A stretch of DNA of 6,574 bases, from assembly GCA_964475415.1 (NCBI GenBank), contig CAYYWZ010000114.1, forward strand, positions 1 to 6,574, in the 5' to 3' direction. Positions 5,798 to 6,574 of this stretch are shown here, in pieces. Origin of the DNA: CALCMJ01 sp964475415. GTDB taxonomy: Bacteria; Bacteroidota; Bacteroidia; Chitinophagales; Saprospiraceae. A program made the position numbers and the translations under genes. Below the pieces are notes generated by a model that saw only the letters and a program-made list of their open reading frames with translations, was not told the DNA's origin and ran no database searches. Every line of letters starts with the position of its first letter. Positions within the stretch are counted from its first letter, which is position 1.

Positions 5798-6193
5798 ATG
5801 AAAAATAATATAACCACTCTGGTAATAGGAGCCTCTGAAAATACAAGTAGATATGCTGCCATGGCTATTGCAATGCTAAAAGATTACGGGCATAAGGTTC
5901 ATGCTGTAGGTAGAAAGGAAGGGGAAATATATAACACAACCATACATACATCGGAAAAAACTTTTGAGGATGTTCATACTGTAACCTTATATATCAATCC
6001 TGAGATACAGAAAACCTATTACGATTATATATTAGCGCTAAAACCTAATCGTGTGATTTTTAACCCAGGAGCGGAGAACCTAGAATTTTCGAGACTACTT
6101 AAGGAAGCAGATATACAGATGCTTAATGCATGTACGTTGGTATTACTTAGGACTGGGCAGTATGGAGAGGAGGTGGTTACTCGATTGCATTAG
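5798..6193 (+). CDS. CoA-binding Rossmann-fold protein (CoA_binding_2 family)
   Basis: This 131-residue single-domain cytoplasmic protein belongs to the CoA-binding/YccU-like family, which folds like the nucleotide-binding domain of succinyl-CoA synthetase. The first strand and loop are TLVIGAS at 7-13, followed by a helix with paired Ala/Met. The second strand ends in HAVGRKEGEI at 35-44. TVTLYINP at 61-68 is the next strand, then RVIFNPGAEN at 85-94 and the C-terminal ACTLVLLRTGQY at 111-122. All of these are characteristic of Bacteroidota members, whose length is about 120-130 residues, so the gene looks complete. Biological role is poorly defined for the family. The ATG at 5798 directly precedes the first beta strand. 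An AT-rich hairpin follows the stop codon. Confidence 0.88.
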   Translation: MKNNITTLVIGASENTSRYAAMAIAMLKDYGHKVHAVGRKEGEIYNTTIHTSEKTFEDVHTVTLYINPEIQKTYYDYILALKPNRVIFNPGAENLEFSRLLKEADIQMLNACTLVLLRTGQYGEEVVTRLH

Positions 6194-6210
6194 TGCTTAT
6201 GAATTAAGCA
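6194..6210 (+). terminator. Weak hairpin after the CoA-binding gene
   Basis: TGCTTA (6194-6199) and TAAGCA (6205-6210) form a perfect 6-bp stem with a TGAAT loop immediately after the TAG stop. There is no T-run behind it, so termination is possible but not shown. Confidence 0.3.
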
Positions 6211-6266
6211 TATAGAGTAATAACTATAAACCCCACTATTGTATGAGGTAGCTTAGGTGCTGTTAA

Positions 6267-6309
6267 GATTATCTGATTTAATCAACCGAATAGTGCACAT
6301 AGGCTGCAC
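6267..6309. other. Two small hairpins in the convergent gap
   Basis: GATTA (6267-6271) pairs with TAATC (6279-6283), and GTGCA (6293-6297) pairs with TGCAC (6305-6309), each around a 7-base loop. Both lie between the convergent genes ending at 6193 and 6369. The stems are short and could be chance in AT-rich DNA. Confidence 0.2.
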
Positions 6310-6321
6310 GGTAAAACTGTT

Positions 6322-6343
6322 ATTTGCTTGAAAGAAAGCAAAT
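6322..6343. terminator. 8-bp hairpin, possible bidirectional terminator
   Basis: ATTTGCTT (6322-6329) and AAGCAAAT (6336-6343) form a perfect 8-bp stem around GAAAGA, placed between the convergent ends of the CoA-binding gene and the 67-residue secreted protein. The T-run behind it on the - strand is short (CAGTTTTA), and there is none on the + strand. AAAACTGTT flanks it as a direct repeat (6313-6321 and 6353-6361). Confidence 0.35.
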
Positions 6344-6368
6344 GAAAATAGAAAAACTGTTTGAAGGA

Positions 6369-6572
6369 CTAAGCATTTATGAATTTCAAGTATATATCAA
6401 AAGGAAGTGTATAATATGATTCCTCAAGATCAATTGACACTGATATTAATCCTCCATATCCTCCGTCACAAGTAGGACCATAACCTGAAGATCCTACCTG
6501 AGCAGTAGAACTTATTAACAAAAAAAGGAAAAGAAATATCCCTGCTAATTGTTTAAAGTTATATCGTTTCAT
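6369..6572 (-). CDS. Short secreted protein, possibly a truncated surface-protein remnant
   Basis: This 67-residue frame starts at the window edge (ATG at 6572) and ends at TAG 6369-6371. Residues 1-24 are a clear signal peptide: basic MKRYNFK, a hydrophobic run GIFLFLFLLI, and a cleavage site after S-S-T-A with Gln25 next. The mature part (about 43 residues) has a Gly-rich start with one Cys (35), then GGLISVSIDLEE and YYTLPFDIYLKF. The GxISVSI...PF pattern recalls the repeat domains at the start of large Bacteroidota cell-surface adhesins (SprB-like), which normally run to many hundreds of residues. The abrupt stop in an otherwise strand-like segment suggests a truncated copy, but neither other frame downstream continues it convincingly. 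A genuine small secreted protein is the alternative. Confidence 0.5.
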   Translation of the reverse strand: MKRYNFKQLAGIFLFLFLLISSTAQVGSSGYGPTCDGGYGGLISVSIDLEESYYTLPFDIYLKFINA

Positions 6573-6574
6573 AT

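Overview
The window looks like an AT-rich chromosomal stretch from a Bacteroidota bacterium, possibly near the Saprospira/Lewinella or Flavobacteria groups (inferred from protein style, not proven). The reasons are several lipoproteins with I/L-T-A-C lipoboxes, a CoA-binding protein and a peptidoglycan-binding lipoprotein of types common in that phylum, A/T-rich leaders without clear Shine-Dalgarno sites, and a short secreted protein resembling the start of a large Bacteroidota surface protein. There is no phage, insertion sequence, CRISPR array, tRNA or rRNA that I can support.

Layout. Positions 1-88 are non-coding but can fold. A sensor histidine kinase occupies about 89-1353 on the + strand and is split into two reading frames: a multi-spanning membrane part (173-499) and a coiled coil plus catalytic part (574-1353). 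A 414-base gap (1354-1767) follows, holding a conspicuous GC-rich, purine-rich, foldable segment (about 1535-1725) that is my best candidate for an unannotated structured RNA. Next come a di-heme cytochrome c peroxidase-like lipoprotein (1768-3183, -) and, divergent from it, a 90-residue membrane/coiled-coil protein (3263-3535, +). A 340-base gap (3536-3875) carries a 36-base imperfect direct repeat whose second copy runs into the stop codon of a membrane-anchored alpha/beta hydrolase (3876-4880, -). Then follow a cysteine-rich lipoprotein with a C-terminal peptidoglycan-binding domain (5088-5744, -), a CoA-binding Rossmann protein (5798-6193, +) divergent from it across 53 bases, a hairpin-rich gap, and a 67-residue secreted protein (6369-6572, -) that may be a truncated remnant.

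The genes do not form an evident operon or defence system. Strands alternate and gaps are wide. The common theme is the cell envelope: two lipoproteins, a membrane-anchored hydrolase, a small membrane protein, a sensor kinase and a secreted protein. The most interesting items are the RNA-like segment, the frame-split kinase and the repeat that reaches into the hydrolase gene.
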